A stretch of DNA of 64,000 bases. It comes from Chitinophaga sp. GbtcB8 (GTDB lineage: Bacteria > Bacteroidota > Bacteroidia > Chitinophagales > Chitinophagaceae). The stretch is taken from contig NZ_JAGXJN010000031.1 of assembly GCF_019091455.1 (NCBI RefSeq), positions 1 through 64,000 of the forward strand, written 5' to 3'. A model generated the notes under the pieces. It saw nothing but the letters and a program-made list of their open reading frames with translations. It did not search any database and was not told the origin of the DNA. This document shows, one piece after another, positions 7,089 to 17,079 of this stretch; position 1 is the first letter of the stretch; the number at the start of each line of letters is the position of its first letter. The position numbers were made by a program, and so were the translations under genes.

Positions 7089-7979
7089 ATGAAACACTTT
7101 AAATCAATCAGTGAAATGGCAGTTGCCAACAATTTGCCATTGCCAGAACATCCTATGCTGGGTCTGTTGCGAATCAATCGTGAAATCAAAATAAATAATG
7201 CAGAATACACCAGCGATTTCTATATGATTGGATTAAAAAAAGTAAAAACTGGCTATGTGTTATACGGGCGAACCAAATTTGATCATGAGACGGGCTCTAT
7301 GATATTCACGAAACCCCGGCAGGTGATTGAAATGCGGAATTTGGAATTTGAAGAGGATGGATATATTTTAGTACTTCATGAAGATTTCCTGATCGGACAT
7401 TCATTGCATGAAGACATTCAACGTTATTCTTTTTTTGATTACGAAACAAATGAAGCCCTTCACCTGGCACCAAAAGAAGAAAAAATTATTTGGAATATTT
7501 TCCATACGATAGAACAGGAATATAAAAATACTGAAGATGAATTTAGCAAAGAGATTATTCTCGCAGGCATCAATTCCATACTCAAATATGCGGAACGGTT
7601 TTATAAAAGACAATTCATTAACAGAAAGCAACTTTCCGGAAAAACGGTAACAGAGTTCAATAAAATCTTACAGCAGTATATTAAGGATGGTTCACTTGAT
7701 GACAAGGGACTGCCTTCGGTCGGAGATTTGGCAAACAGGTTGAATATTTCTTCACGATACCTTACTGATTTATTGAAAGTAGAAACTGGCAAAACTGCTA
7801 TTGAGCTTATTCACATCGCTCTTATCAATGAAGCTAAAAACCGGCTGAGAAAAAAAGATAAAACGGTTTCTGAAATAGCGTTCGATTTAGGATTTGAAAA
7901 TATGTCTTACTTCTCCCGGCTCTTTAAAAAAGAAACAGGAATGCTACCGACATCTTATAAGAAACAATTTTTTGAATAA
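7089..7979 (+). CDS. AraC-family transcriptional regulator
   Basis: The 296-residue protein has an N-terminal sensing region of about 190 residues without an obvious signature and a C-terminal AraC DNA-binding domain from about residue 205. The domain holds two helix-turn-helices (VGDLANRLNISSRYLTDLLK, then VSEIAFDLGFENMSYFSRLF) and ends in the family signature KKETGMLPTSYKKQ. It probably controls the upstream SDR gene or itself. ATG 7089 is preferred over the TTG directly before it. A strong hairpin follows the stop codon. Confidence 0.9.
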   Translation: MKHFKSISEMAVANNLPLPEHPMLGLLRINREIKINNAEYTSDFYMIGLKKVKTGYVLYGRTKFDHETGSMIFTKPRQVIEMRNLEFEEDGYILVLHEDFLIGHSLHEDIQRYSFFDYETNEALHLAPKEEKIIWNIFHTIEQEYKNTEDEFSKEIILAGINSILKYAERFYKRQFINRKQLSGKTVTEFNKILQQYIKDGSLDDKGLPSVGDLANRLNISSRYLTDLLKVETGKTAIELIHIALINEAKNRLRKKDKTVSEIAFDLGFENMSYFSRLFKKETGMLPTSYKKQFFE

Positions 7980-7984
7980 ATAGA

Positions 7985-8004
7985 GGCCGGCTTTTTAGCC
8001 GGCC
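7985..8004. terminator. GC-rich hairpin between convergent genes
   Basis: GGCCGGCT and AGCCGGCC form a perfect 8-bp stem around a TTTT loop, five bases after the AraC stop and 26 bases before the stop of the opposing esterase. It is symmetrical and can serve either strand. The T tract is only in the loop, so termination would rely mainly on the stem. Confidence 0.5.
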
Positions 8005-8030
8005 CCCGCTTAAATCAATTTAACACCTTT

Positions 8031-10226
8031 CTATCGTTTCATAAGTTTGTATTTTTCCACGATTACCTGGCCATCTCTGACCTCGATCATGTAAACCCCA
8101 GATGGCAAGGAAGTAATATTCAATGATATTCTGTTAAAACCTTTCACAACAAATGTTTTATTACTGTGTAAATTTCTTCCGAACATATCAAGAACATTGA
8201 CTGTTACCGATTTCGAAATGGAAGCATTTAATTCAATCTGTATAAGCCCCTCCGTGGGATTCGGGTATATTTTTCCGGTAAGGGGTTTATTTTCTTTTAT
8301 TACTTCTAAAGGAGGTGCAAATATTACCCTTGCTCCGCTGCAACCACTGGAAGTTGTGGCCTGGGCACTGGTAACATAAGTACCGTTGGTGATAGTACCG
8401 CCATAAGCGGTTCCCAGTTCCGCAGTGGCAGTTGCCGGATTCGTGTTGTCATCCAGTGGCCAGTATACAACCAGGTGGGCGATATTGGGATGGCAGCTGC
8501 CGAGCAGTTTGTCTTTCCAGGCCCCGATGGTTGCTGCAGAAAGTACGGTATCCCATACACGTACCTCATCGATCGTACCATTAAGATAACAGCAGCCCGG
8601 CTCCCCGCCTGCCATGAAAGGTGCGGTATTAGTTGTACTGGTATTAGCCGGTAAGTCGATGGCCGAGAAACTGAGTGATTGCTGAACGCCATCGATATAC
8701 ACTTTCAGACGGTTGGCATTGCCGCTTTGTGTGCCATCAAATACAGCAGCAACGTGGTACCAGGTGCCTGGGCTTACGGCATTGGCCCCGGTGTAGCCGT
8801 ATGTATTATTGCCATTACCCACCATCACATATATAGAATTATTGTTAGGACCTATATGGATCATAATCCTATCTGTAAGGGAGGTGGATTTGCGCATGAT
8901 CGTGGTCCAGCCGCTGACGGTTGCATCATATTTAAACTGCGCTTCCAGGGTAAACTTAGACGCATTGTTGAGCTGTGTTACATTTCCAGCCGTTATCCTC
9001 CCTAGGGAGGACATGGTCAATGCCTTGCCGGAATCAGAACAGCTGCTTGTAACCGTAACCGTCAGCGTGTCCCTGGCAATGGCCGCCCTGTTGTCCACAA
9101 CATTCAATTGATATTTATATACACCTGCCGTTGTAAGCCCCGACACAGTTGTAGAGGAGCTGGAACCCAATGGGGTAGCAATGGTACCGGCAGCCGGGCC
9201 GGAAATTTTTTTCCATACATACCTTACAATACTCCCATCCGCATCTGTAGAAAGGCCGCCACTCAACGTGGCTACCCCGGAGCTGGTGCAAATTGTTGTA
9301 TCGTTGCCCACGCTAGCTATGGGAAGGACATTAACCGGAAGGCTTTTATTCTGCCCAAGGAACCATTCGTAGATATTTACTATGCCGTCGTAACCGTATG
9401 TATAGGCCGCGTTGTCGATGTTATACACCCTGGGCCATATCCCGTGCCCTCCGTCTGGCCAAATGGTCTTCAATGCTTTTACATCCGGTGGAGGAATATG
9501 GTTGTTGATTGAATCAATTGGAACCGTAGTGCCGGTAACGTCGCATGTCACATCATTTTCGGCATGAAACCCCCACACCGGCAATTTGGCTTCCCCCACA
9601 TACTGGGGACCATTGGGCGTACTACCCCAGCCATCAAAATGGTGTGGAGGTGCGCAAAGTGGTGCTGCTGCTGCCAGCCGTTTGGCGTTTGCTGCATTGG
9701 ATGCGAGAAAGCCAAAAGTGCCCCCTCCGCCAAAACTCATGCCGGTCAGGTAAACTCTGTTGGTGTCTATTTTGAGATTGTTCTTAGCATAATTTAATAT
9801 GGAAGTTATATAAGCAACCTGCCACTGCCCTATTGGGTTTCCGGTGCTTCGGAAAGTGCTTCGGCACATAGGGGATAAAACGATAAAAGTATCTACCTGT
9901 CCGTTCCAGGTAAATGCCATTTTATACCCAAGACTTACGAGGCGGGAAGGCCCGAAACCTTCTATATCCCACACGGGAGCACCAGCAGCAATGGATGTAT
10001 TATTACTTTGCTCGCCACCACCATGCAGAAAAACAATCAATGGGTATTTCCTGGTATTGCCCGGCGCGTCGTGCCCTGCTGGTTTGTATTCAAGAAAAGG
10101 AATCGTATCGCCGTTGCTGGCTGTAATGCGTTTGGCAATATTTTGTGCATTTATATGAGCAGGTAAATTGGAAAGAAGCAGAAAAAAGACCAGGCATTGG
10201 CCGGTTAGTGGGGTAAATCTTTTCAT
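8031..10226 (-). CDS. Secreted esterase with LamG domain and type IX secretion tail
   Basis: The 731-residue protein has a signal peptide (about 1-28), an alpha/beta-hydrolase domain of the prolyl-oligopeptidase/PHB-depolymerase-like type (about 30-290), a PKD/Ig-like domain (about 300-395), a LamG/concanavalin-like domain (about 400-610) and a type IX secretion C-terminal domain (IYPNPTEGLIQIEL, ending VIVEKYKLMKR). The hydrolase shows LIVFLHGGGEQ for the oxyanion region, GMSFGGGG with the nucleophile serine near residue 161, and GGHGIW with a candidate histidine. It would be exported and anchored on the cell surface or released. Attack on an ester in a plant or microbial polymer is likely; the substrate is not clear. 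It stands alone, convergent with the AraC gene. Confidence 0.85.
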   Translation of the reverse strand: MKRFTPLTGQCLVFFLLLSNLPAHINAQNIAKRITASNGDTIPFLEYKPAGHDAPGNTRKYPLIVFLHGGGEQSNNTSIAAGAPVWDIEGFGPSRLVSLGYKMAFTWNGQVDTFIVLSPMCRSTFRSTGNPIGQWQVAYITSILNYAKNNLKIDTNRVYLTGMSFGGGGTFGFLASNAANAKRLAAAAPLCAPPHHFDGWGSTPNGPQYVGEAKLPVWGFHAENDVTCDVTGTTVPIDSINNHIPPPDVKALKTIWPDGGHGIWPRVYNIDNAAYTYGYDGIVNIYEWFLGQNKSLPVNVLPIASVGNDTTICTSSGVATLSGGLSTDADGSIVRYVWKKISGPAAGTIATPLGSSSSTTVSGLTTAGVYKYQLNVVDNRAAIARDTLTVTVTSSCSDSGKALTMSSLGRITAGNVTQLNNASKFTLEAQFKYDATVSGWTTIMRKSTSLTDRIMIHIGPNNNSIYVMVGNGNNTYGYTGANAVSPGTWYHVAAVFDGTQSGNANRLKVYIDGVQQSLSFSAIDLPANTSTTNTAPFMAGGEPGCCYLNGTIDEVRVWDTVLSAATIGAWKDKLLGSCHPNIAHLVVYWPLDDNTNPATATAELGTAYGGTITNGTYVTSAQATTSSGCSGARVIFAPPLEVIKENKPLTGKIYPNPTEGLIQIELNASISKSVTVNVLDMFGRNLHSNKTFVVKGFNRISLNITSLPSGVYMIEVRDGQVIVEKYKLMKR

Positions 10227-10662
10227 GGAATAAGTGTTTTAGCATTAAGGTATTACTTGGGAAATCAATTTATTACAACGTTTCTGCGTTAAAAAAGGTG
10301 ATACTGGAAAGAAAGATGGTTAAGTAAAGGGGTTCAAGGGTGTTAACCAGTGGATATAACTACAGTGCTTGCACCAGGCTTAGAGTTTTCGTATTTGCCA
10401 ATCGTAGGTGATGTAAATAATCTAAGTAAAACAGGGATCCAATGAGTAAAATGAGAATCTTATCTTAAGTTAGTATTTCTTGTGCTAATTATCAAAAGTT
10501 GTGATGCATATCTTTTTTCAGCAACTATACGTTCGGCAGTTTTAAATATTTACCATTGATAAATTAATAGAATGCCGTACTTTTTGGATATCCTGCACGC
10601 TGAAATTGCGTATATTAGTTGCTAATGGTCATCCTGTAAATTAAAGTCAATTCAAATTAAAA
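10227..10662. other. Divergent intergenic region with no gene found
   Basis: These 436 bases separate the minus-strand esterase from the plus-strand VOC gene and must hold both promoters. I find no exact TAnnTTTG element, RNA gene or repeat. All open frames are short and interrupted. Confidence 0.5.
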
Positions 10663-11112
10663 ATGAAAGTAAAATACGGACATACGAATATTATAACGAA
10701 AGATTGGAAACGGCTGGCGGACTTTTATGAATTGGTTTTTAACTGTACACCAGTTCCTCCGGAACGCAACCAAAAGGGAAGCTGGCTTGACAAAGGAACA
10801 GGTGTGCTGAACGCTCATTTAAAAGGAATGCATTTACGGCTTCCTGGTTATGGCGATAATGGGCCAACTTTAGAAATTTATCAATATTCAGAAATAATAA
10901 GTTCCGAAAAGCCTTTACCAAACAAACAAGGGTTTGGACATATCGCTTTTCAAGCAGACAATATAATTGAGCTGTTAGAATCAGCATTAAAAAACGGGGC
11001 AGCAAAAGTTGGGGAATTAAGCGAACATTATGTTGAAAATGTTGGGCTGCTAAAGTTTACATATATCTCAGACCCAGACGGCAACATTATTGAACTTCAA
11101 AACTGGAGTTAG
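10663..11112 (+). CDS. VOC-superfamily protein (glyoxalase/dioxygenase fold)
   Basis: The 149-residue protein has the paired beta-alpha-beta-beta-beta modules of the vicinal oxygen chelate fold. The first begins YGHTNIITKDWKRLADFYE, with the usual metal-binding His in GHTN. The second begins GHIAFQADNIIELLE and ends YISDPDGNIIELQNW, where the family's metal Glu is IIEL. Such proteins act as glyoxalases, extradiol dioxygenases or resistance proteins; nothing here separates these. It is cytoplasmic with no signal peptide and is followed by a MaoC-type gene on the same strand. Confidence 0.85.
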   Translation: MKVKYGHTNIITKDWKRLADFYELVFNCTPVPPERNQKGSWLDKGTGVLNAHLKGMHLRLPGYGDNGPTLEIYQYSEIISSEKPLPNKQGFGHIAFQADNIIELLESALKNGAAKVGELSEHYVENVGLLKFTYISDPDGNIIELQNWS

Positions 11113-11252
11113 GCCGGCTTCGTACTTCGCAATAACGGTCACCAACATGCCATCTTACAAAGATTCATCATTTATTTCTAAGATTGATATATCACATCAA
11201 TTATAAAACTTGTATATTGAAATTTAAATGTGTTGATTAATATAATTTTACT

Positions 11253-11711
11253 ATGGTAATTATTAACAGTTTTGAAGAATACAAATCTTTTGAAGGAGAA
11301 GTTTTAGGAGTTTCGAACTGGCACAGAATTAGCCAGGAGCAAATTAATAAATTTGCGGATGCGACATTGGACCATCAATGGATACATGTTGATAAACATC
11401 GGGCAGAAAACGAAGGACCCTTTAAGTCAACTATTGCACACGGTTACTTAACACTGGCTCTTATTCCTTACCTATGGAAACAGATTGCTGATGTAAGAAA
11501 CGTAAAAATGGAGATCAATTATGGGATCGAAAATTTCAAGTTCGGTCAGCCCGTATTGGTTGACAGCGAGATCCAATTACAGGCTAAAGTAAAATCAATA
11601 ACAAACCTCAGGGGAACCGTGAAGGCGGTTATCGAAGCAATTTTAATGCTCAGGGACAATCCGAAACCCGTGTATACAGGTGATGTGGTATTCCTGTATC
11701 ATTTCAATTAA
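11253..11711 (+). CDS. MaoC-like (R)-specific enoyl hydratase
   Basis: The 152-residue protein is a single hot-dog fold. FADATLDHQWIHVDKHRA matches the hydratase-2 signature with the catalytic Asp and His pair, followed by the conserved FKSTIAHGYLTLALIP. Such enzymes hydrate enoyl-CoA or related thioesters. The usual G-D-x-N-P is TLDHQW here, a common variant of the NodN/MaoC-type subgroup. No fatty acid or polyhydroxyalkanoate genes lie nearby, so the pathway is not known. A strong hairpin lies downstream at 11797. Confidence 0.88.
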   Translation: MVIINSFEEYKSFEGEVLGVSNWHRISQEQINKFADATLDHQWIHVDKHRAENEGPFKSTIAHGYLTLALIPYLWKQIADVRNVKMEINYGIENFKFGQPVLVDSEIQLQAKVKSITNLRGTVKAVIEAILMLRDNPKPVYTGDVVFLYHFN

Positions 11712-11796
11712 TTGAAGCGGATTAACAGACCGGGGATATGGGACAATATCCAACCTGGCGCAACAGCGTTCCCCCTGCTACCACGAGACCCTAACT

Positions 11797-11831
11797 CTGG
11801 AAAAAGCTGTTTCGACAACAGCTTTTTCCAG
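11797..11831. terminator. Long perfect hairpin after the MaoC gene
   Basis: CTGGAAAAAGCTGTT pairs perfectly with AACAGCTTTTTCCAG around the loop TCGAC. The stem is 15 bp and has A and T runs in the arms, so it can terminate in either direction. It lies 85 bases after the MaoC stop. The rest of 11712-12050 has no recognisable gene. Confidence 0.6.
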
Positions 11832-12050
11832 TACCATTCTACCACGGATAAAAAATCTAAAGCTAATTACCAGGCGTACTGCTTATTGTGTACCACCACA
11901 CGTAAGCAGCCCATCCGGCATTCATGCAATCATGGATCTCCTTTGCAGCATTCATTGCATTTGGTATAATGTTCGGTCATCCAAACCGATTTACCAATGG
12001 AATTATTATCCTGATGTATGTATGCTTAATAAGATCTTATCTGCTCAAAT

Positions 12051-13835
12051 TTAGTTCCCGTACCATGGATTCTGCGGAAACGCAGGCCCTTCGGTCACCA
12101 GGTCTATCTGCTGCTGAGGGATAGGCCTTAACATATGTTCAGGCACTATATTGGCCGCTGCTTCATCATTATATTGTTTAACCCTGGCAACAAGCGTTTT
12201 TGTGCGGGAAAGATCGTACCACCGGTTACATTCACCATACAGCTCTCTTGTACGTTCCTCCAGGATAAAATCCAATGTTACCTGTGGCGCTGTAATAGTT
12301 TGCGCAGCTACTGCAGCGGCATACTGGTCAGGGGTTTGCCCGGGCTTTCTTGCCGCCCTTATCCTGATCACGTTCAGCATATCAGCGGCCTGCTGTAAGG
12401 TTGCACCGCCTTTCAGCGCCGCTTCCGCTGCAATCAGGTACACCTCTGAAAACCGGAACAGGATATAAGGCCTGTCCGAATAATCATTCATATCAGCCCT
12501 TGTGGAATCGTCCCATTTGCGCAAAGAAGGGTAAAGCAGGCTGGTATAAGGCACGGTTGCTCCCGGCAGATAATCCGGCTCAAAAATAACACCCCTGAAG
12601 GCAGATCTTTCGGCTGGCGTTACAACCTTGTCTGCCATCCAGATTGCCGTATCAACACCATTGACAAGTTTTCCACGCGGTGTAGTTGCGCCGGCAGTCC
12701 CTTTTACAGAACCCGGTACACTGTTGGAGAGCCAAATGGTTTGAAAGGTACCGTCATACCGGGAATCAGTGGCCCTGTTGGCAAAAGCCACATTCAGTAC
12801 ATAACGCATATTAGGTCTTATCCTTTGCCATGGACGGCCATTCTGCACGTCTCTTACACATACATAAGCGCCGCCTGCCTCCGGGTAATTTGCATTCACC
12901 GTGGGATAATTGGGCCGGAAAAAGAAGTTGGATTTGTTTTCCTTCAGATTGCTGGCACCTGTACCGGTCTGCGAGTTTTCACCAAACTTCAGGTCTTTGG
13001 TGTGGTCAATGACCATAATGGTCTCCCGCCCGTATTCATTGCCTTCCAGGAAACCTTCCGCAAAAGAAGGCCAAAGGTCCAGGCCATAAACGCCTTTATT
13101 ATCGATGATCTCTTTGGCGGTATTAAATGCAGCAGTGAAATCGCCCGGCTGCCCGGCAGCAGACCAGCCGCGCCACAAATAGGTTTTTGCCAGCAGGTAG
13201 AGCGCAGTAGCTTTATACGCCGGCTTACCCAATGCAGCAGCAGGTTGATCCGGGAGGATGCCGGCTGCTTCCTGCAGGTCTTTTATGATGGCAGCATATA
13301 CTTCAGCAACCGGCGTTCTGGTGTCTGAAGACTCAATAGCCGTGTTAAAATCCAAATGTAAGGGCACATCGCCAAAAGTAGTTACCAGGTAAAAGTAACT
13401 GAATGCGCGAAGGAATTTGGCCTGCGCCAGCAACTGCGCTTTTTTACCCTCTTCCATTTGCGCTTCGGGGCCGAATTGCAAGACCCCATTGGCAGTATTG
13501 ATATCAATATACAAGGAATTCCACAAGCCGCTGTAATCATTGGTATTGCTCTTCATTAACGGAGAATAGGTAAAATTATGCTGCACATCAGCGGCGCCGC
13601 CACGGATCATTTCGTCAGTACCGCCATTGAAAAGCTGGGTAAAGATCTGTGTGCCCCAATGACCGCGCAGGGAAGAGTAGATACCGGAAACGGCTCCGTC
13701 CAGCCCTTCCGGCGTTTTGAAATATCCGGGGTCGATGGTTGCCCGGGGCTGTTCGTTCAACACTTTCCTGCAGCCTGCTCCGGCAAACAGCCATACGGCT
13801 ACCAGCAAGCAGGATAATTTTATATTCAGTTTCAT
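12051..13835 (-). CDS. SusD/RagB-family glycan-binding lipoprotein (hemicellulose locus)
   Basis: The 594-residue protein begins with a lipoprotein signal ending AGAGC (Cys near residue 22). SusD features follow: LNEQPRATIDPGYF, the TPR-like helical repeats (LLAQAKFLRAFSYFYLVTTF) and the C-terminal LDFILEERTRELYGECNRWYDL. SusD-type proteins sit on the outer membrane over the SusC channel as a lid and bind oligosaccharide. It is encoded 18 bases downstream of the SusC partner, the last gene of this transcription direction. Surrounding enzymes suggest xylan or xyloglucan oligosaccharides as the ligand. Confidence 0.95.
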   Translation of the reverse strand: MKLNIKLSCLLVAVWLFAGAGCRKVLNEQPRATIDPGYFKTPEGLDGAVSGIYSSLRGHWGTQIFTQLFNGGTDEMIRGGAADVQHNFTYSPLMKSNTNDYSGLWNSLYIDINTANGVLQFGPEAQMEEGKKAQLLAQAKFLRAFSYFYLVTTFGDVPLHLDFNTAIESSDTRTPVAEVYAAIIKDLQEAAGILPDQPAAALGKPAYKATALYLLAKTYLWRGWSAAGQPGDFTAAFNTAKEIIDNKGVYGLDLWPSFAEGFLEGNEYGRETIMVIDHTKDLKFGENSQTGTGASNLKENKSNFFFRPNYPTVNANYPEAGGAYVCVRDVQNGRPWQRIRPNMRYVLNVAFANRATDSRYDGTFQTIWLSNSVPGSVKGTAGATTPRGKLVNGVDTAIWMADKVVTPAERSAFRGVIFEPDYLPGATVPYTSLLYPSLRKWDDSTRADMNDYSDRPYILFRFSEVYLIAAEAALKGGATLQQAADMLNVIRIRAARKPGQTPDQYAAAVAAQTITAPQVTLDFILEERTRELYGECNRWYDLSRTKTLVARVKQYNDEAAANIVPEHMLRPIPQQQIDLVTEGPAFPQNPWYGN

Positions 13836-13853
13836 AATGGCTAAGTTTTAAGA

Positions 13854-16800
13854 TTAAAATTTCACGTTAACACCAAACATATACTGGCGCGTAGGAGGTG
13901 CGCCCATTCCTACAGTAATGGCCCGCGCTACTACCGGCGTTCCTCCTGCGGTGGAACCTACCGCATTGCCATTGCCATTTCCTTCCGGATCTATCCCAAG
14001 CCCGTCATGTACAAGCGGGGCCCAGAGGATGAACGGATTTTGCGCGGCCAGGTATAAGCGCAGCGAACTAAGGCCTATCTTGTTTGTAATTTTCGACGGA
14101 AAGCTGTATCCAAGGGTGATGGTCCTTATTTTAATAAATGAACCGTCCCGGTAAGACAAAGCGGACGTGTATTGCAGCGCATCCCGGCTTGCATCGGGCT
14201 GAGGAAAGGCATTGGTAGGATTATCAGGTGTCCAGTAATCCACCTTATACTGGTTAACGCGGCTGTTCATGAAGAAAGGATAGCCGGCCGCACCACCGTC
14301 CGCGGTCAGATAGGTAACCACTACGGTCTGGCCTATACGCCCAAAGGTGACAATGTTCAGGTCAAAGTTTTTATATGCAAAACGGTTATTGAAGCCAAAG
14401 ACAAAATCCGGCTGAAAATTGCCGATCACCTGCCGGTCTTCCGCGCCAATGGTTCCATTACCGTTAACGTCCTGGATCTTGATATCGCCCGGTGCTGCGC
14501 CGTATCTGGCAGCATCTGCTTTTTCGCCAAGCTGCCATATACCGGTCTTTTTTACGTCATAAATTACGGTCAGGGGCTGCCCTACGTACCAGCCATTACC
14601 AATGTCCTGTGTTAAACCCGGCTGCAGCGCAACAATTTTTTCCCGGGACATGGAAAAGTTCAGGTCTGTATTCCAGGTAAATCCTGTCCTGCCTTTTATA
14701 TTCAGGCTGCTCAGTGTCAGCTCCAGGCCATGGCCTGCTGTTTTACCCTGGTTAACCAGCACAGAATTGGCTCCCCTGCTTCGCGGCAGCTCCTTGCTTA
14801 ACAGGATATCCCTGGTATTTACATTATAATACTCAACAGCGCCGCTTATACGGTCATTGAACAATCCAAAGTCCAGGCCTATATTATATCCCCTCGTAGA
14901 TTCCCAGGTAAGATGCGGGTTGGGAAGTGTGTTGATCAGGTAACCGGATACAAAGTTGGTATTGGGCGAAGTACCCTCGCCATAGTTGTAGAAACTAGAT
15001 GTAAGGCTCCCTATGGTTGTATATGGAGCAATAGTCTGGTTGGAGCTTACACCCCACCCTGCCCTTAACTTGAGGTTACTGATCCATGTTGCATTATGCA
15101 TAAATTTTTCGTTGCTGATGTTCCAGCCAACGGATAATGCAGGATAGGTGAACCATTGGTTACCGGGCGCCAGTACAGAAGCACCGTCTGTTCTGACCGT
15201 AGCGGTCAGCATATAGCGGTCGTCATAAGCATAGAACACCCGTCCCATATAAGACAGCAGCCCGCGCTCACTGTAGCCGGATGAGTTGGCGGTCAGCGAA
15301 TTGGCTAGCTGGAAATTATAGTCCTGGATATAGTCTGCAGGCACTCCCTGCCCATTAAATTGCTGGCTCTGATTAAAGTTCTTCACCACTTCATGTAAAG
15401 CCGTTGCCTGTACCTTATGTTTTCCGGCAAAGGTCTTCTCATAGGTAAGCGAATTATCAACCGTATAACTCCATGTTTCATCGTTTGACTGGCTTAGTGT
15501 TGCGCCGGCGGTAGTAAGGTTGGTATTGAACACTGTTCCGGGACCGTTATAGTTGTTGTTCATTGTCTGGATCCAATCCAGGGCCAGGCTTGACCTGAAT
15601 TTCAGGCCGTCAATGATCTCCACTTCTCCATATACATTATTCAATGTACGGAAGCGGCGTGTACGTGCTTTAATCTTATCATTATTACCGATAGCAGTAA
15701 GCGGGCTTATCTGGTTGCCGTCATTGGACTGCTGGATAGCAGGCTGCAAATTGATGCTGCCATCGGCGTTATAGGGCAGGTACAGTGGGCTTAACCTGGT
15801 TGCCGAGCCATAGGCGCTGGTGTTGACCCGATTGGCCCAGCTCATTGTATTGGTGCTGGTTAACCCGATCTTTATACGTTTACTTACCTTATGGTCAATG
15901 GCAATATGCATTGAACCGCGATCAAAACGTTGATCCGGAATAATGCCTGTTTCCCGGAAAACGCCAAATCCAAAGCTGTACAGTGTTGTTTCATTTCCGC
16001 CTGCAACATTGATATTATGATCTGTTCGCATGGCGGTTTGCAGCAACAGCTTCTGCCAGTCCGTGCTAATGCCCTTCGCCAGGTTTTCCTGTTCAATGGG
16101 CGTAAGCGCATTGGGATGAGGATTTGCCGGGTTGGGCTGCCCTTGCTTGGCGGCATCTTTGAAAGCCGCGTATTCCTGGCCGTTGAAGAGGCGGTAGGTG
16201 TCCATAGCCTGTGAAATGCCCACATAACCGTCGTAGCTGGTAACCGGTTTACCTGGCTTGCCTCTCCTGGTGGTAATGATAATAACCCCGCCTGATCCAC
16301 GGGAGCCATATATAGCCGTGGCAGAAGCATCTTTCAAGACATCAATCGTTGCAATATCATTAGGATTAATATCATTAATGCTGCCGCCGGAAAGCGGTAT
16401 ACCATCCACCACCAGTAAGGGACCATTCTGAGTATTATTGGCGGTTGAGCTGGATGCCAGCGAGCGGTTGCCCCGGATCCTGATCTCGCCGCCTGCGCCT
16501 ATGCTTGAACTGTTGTTTACAATGTCGATACCTGCGGCCCTTCCCTGCAGCTGGTTATAAACATTAGGCGCGCCTACTTCCCTTAATGTCTCTCCCTTAA
16601 CGGAAACCGTAGCCCCCGTTACATCTTTCTTTTTAGCCGTACCATAGCCAATTACAACTACTTGTTCCAGATCGGCAACAGCAGATCTTAATGTAACATT
16701 AACCGTTGTCTGGCGGTTAATGGCTACTTCCAGGGGAGCAAACCCCACCGAGGAGATCATCAGGGTTCCGCTGGCAGGAGCAATGACCTTAAAGAAGCCT

Positions 16801-17024
16801 TCATTGTCACTGTTGACGCCCGTTCTGGTGCCTTTTATCTGGATGCTGGCGCCGGGAATACCTGCCCCGTCACTGCTGGTAATGCGCCCGCTAACGGTTA
16901 TGTTCTGCGCAAATGCAAAGGATGCTGTTCCAACAACAAATAGAACGGCAAGCATCGTTCTCCCCAATAATAACCTGTGGAAGGTTAACGCTTTTTGTAA
17001 ACTGTGCGTAACCGAAGTTTTCAT
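13854..17024 (-). CDS. SusC/RagA TonB-dependent transporter (hemicellulose locus)
   Basis: The 1056-residue protein has a long signal region (about 1-40, ending FAFAQ), a CarboxypepD_reg domain (VSGRITSSDGAGIPGASIQI), a TonB plug (about 125-250) with DVLKDASATAIYGSRGSGG, and a beta-barrel to the C-terminus (MFGVNVKF). It imports oligosaccharides over the outer membrane with energy from TonB and pairs with the SusD gene downstream. The start is 55 bases after the GH10 stop, so the GH10, SusC and SusD genes probably share a transcript. The leader carries AACCACGATT just before ATG, similar to the leader of the SGNH esterase gene. Confidence 0.96.
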   Translation of the reverse strand: MKTSVTHSLQKALTFHRLLLGRTMLAVLFVVGTASFAFAQNITVSGRITSSDGAGIPGASIQIKGTRTGVNSDNEGFFKVIAPASGTLMISSVGFAPLEVAINRQTTVNVTLRSAVADLEQVVVIGYGTAKKKDVTGATVSVKGETLREVGAPNVYNQLQGRAAGIDIVNNSSSIGAGGEIRIRGNRSLASSSTANNTQNGPLLVVDGIPLSGGSINDINPNDIATIDVLKDASATAIYGSRGSGGVIIITTRRGKPGKPVTSYDGYVGISQAMDTYRLFNGQEYAAFKDAAKQGQPNPANPHPNALTPIEQENLAKGISTDWQKLLLQTAMRTDHNINVAGGNETTLYSFGFGVFRETGIIPDQRFDRGSMHIAIDHKVSKRIKIGLTSTNTMSWANRVNTSAYGSATRLSPLYLPYNADGSINLQPAIQQSNDGNQISPLTAIGNNDKIKARTRRFRTLNNVYGEVEIIDGLKFRSSLALDWIQTMNNNYNGPGTVFNTNLTTAGATLSQSNDETWSYTVDNSLTYEKTFAGKHKVQATALHEVVKNFNQSQQFNGQGVPADYIQDYNFQLANSLTANSSGYSERGLLSYMGRVFYAYDDRYMLTATVRTDGASVLAPGNQWFTYPALSVGWNISNEKFMHNATWISNLKLRAGWGVSSNQTIAPYTTIGSLTSSFYNYGEGTSPNTNFVSGYLINTLPNPHLTWESTRGYNIGLDFGLFNDRISGAVEYYNVNTRDILLSKELPRSRGANSVLVNQGKTAGHGLELTLSSLNIKGRTGFTWNTDLNFSMSREKIVALQPGLTQDIGNGWYVGQPLTVIYDVKKTGIWQLGEKADAARYGAAPGDIKIQDVNGNGTIGAEDRQVIGNFQPDFVFGFNNRFAYKNFDLNIVTFGRIGQTVVVTYLTADGGAAGYPFFMNSRVNQYKVDYWTPDNPTNAFPQPDASRDALQYTSALSYRDGSFIKIRTITLGYSFPSKITNKIGLSSLRLYLAAQNPFILWAPLVHDGLGIDPEGNGNGNAVGSTAGGTPVVARAITVGMGAPPTRQYMFGVNVKF

Positions 17025-17079
17025 AATCGTGGTTTTATTTCATTTTTAAAATATAGATCCCGGTATAAGAAGCTGGCTG

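Noticed and set aside
11712-11969. Open frame of 85 codons after the MaoC gene
   Set aside because: It reads through a perfect 15-bp terminator hairpin and has no protein signature.
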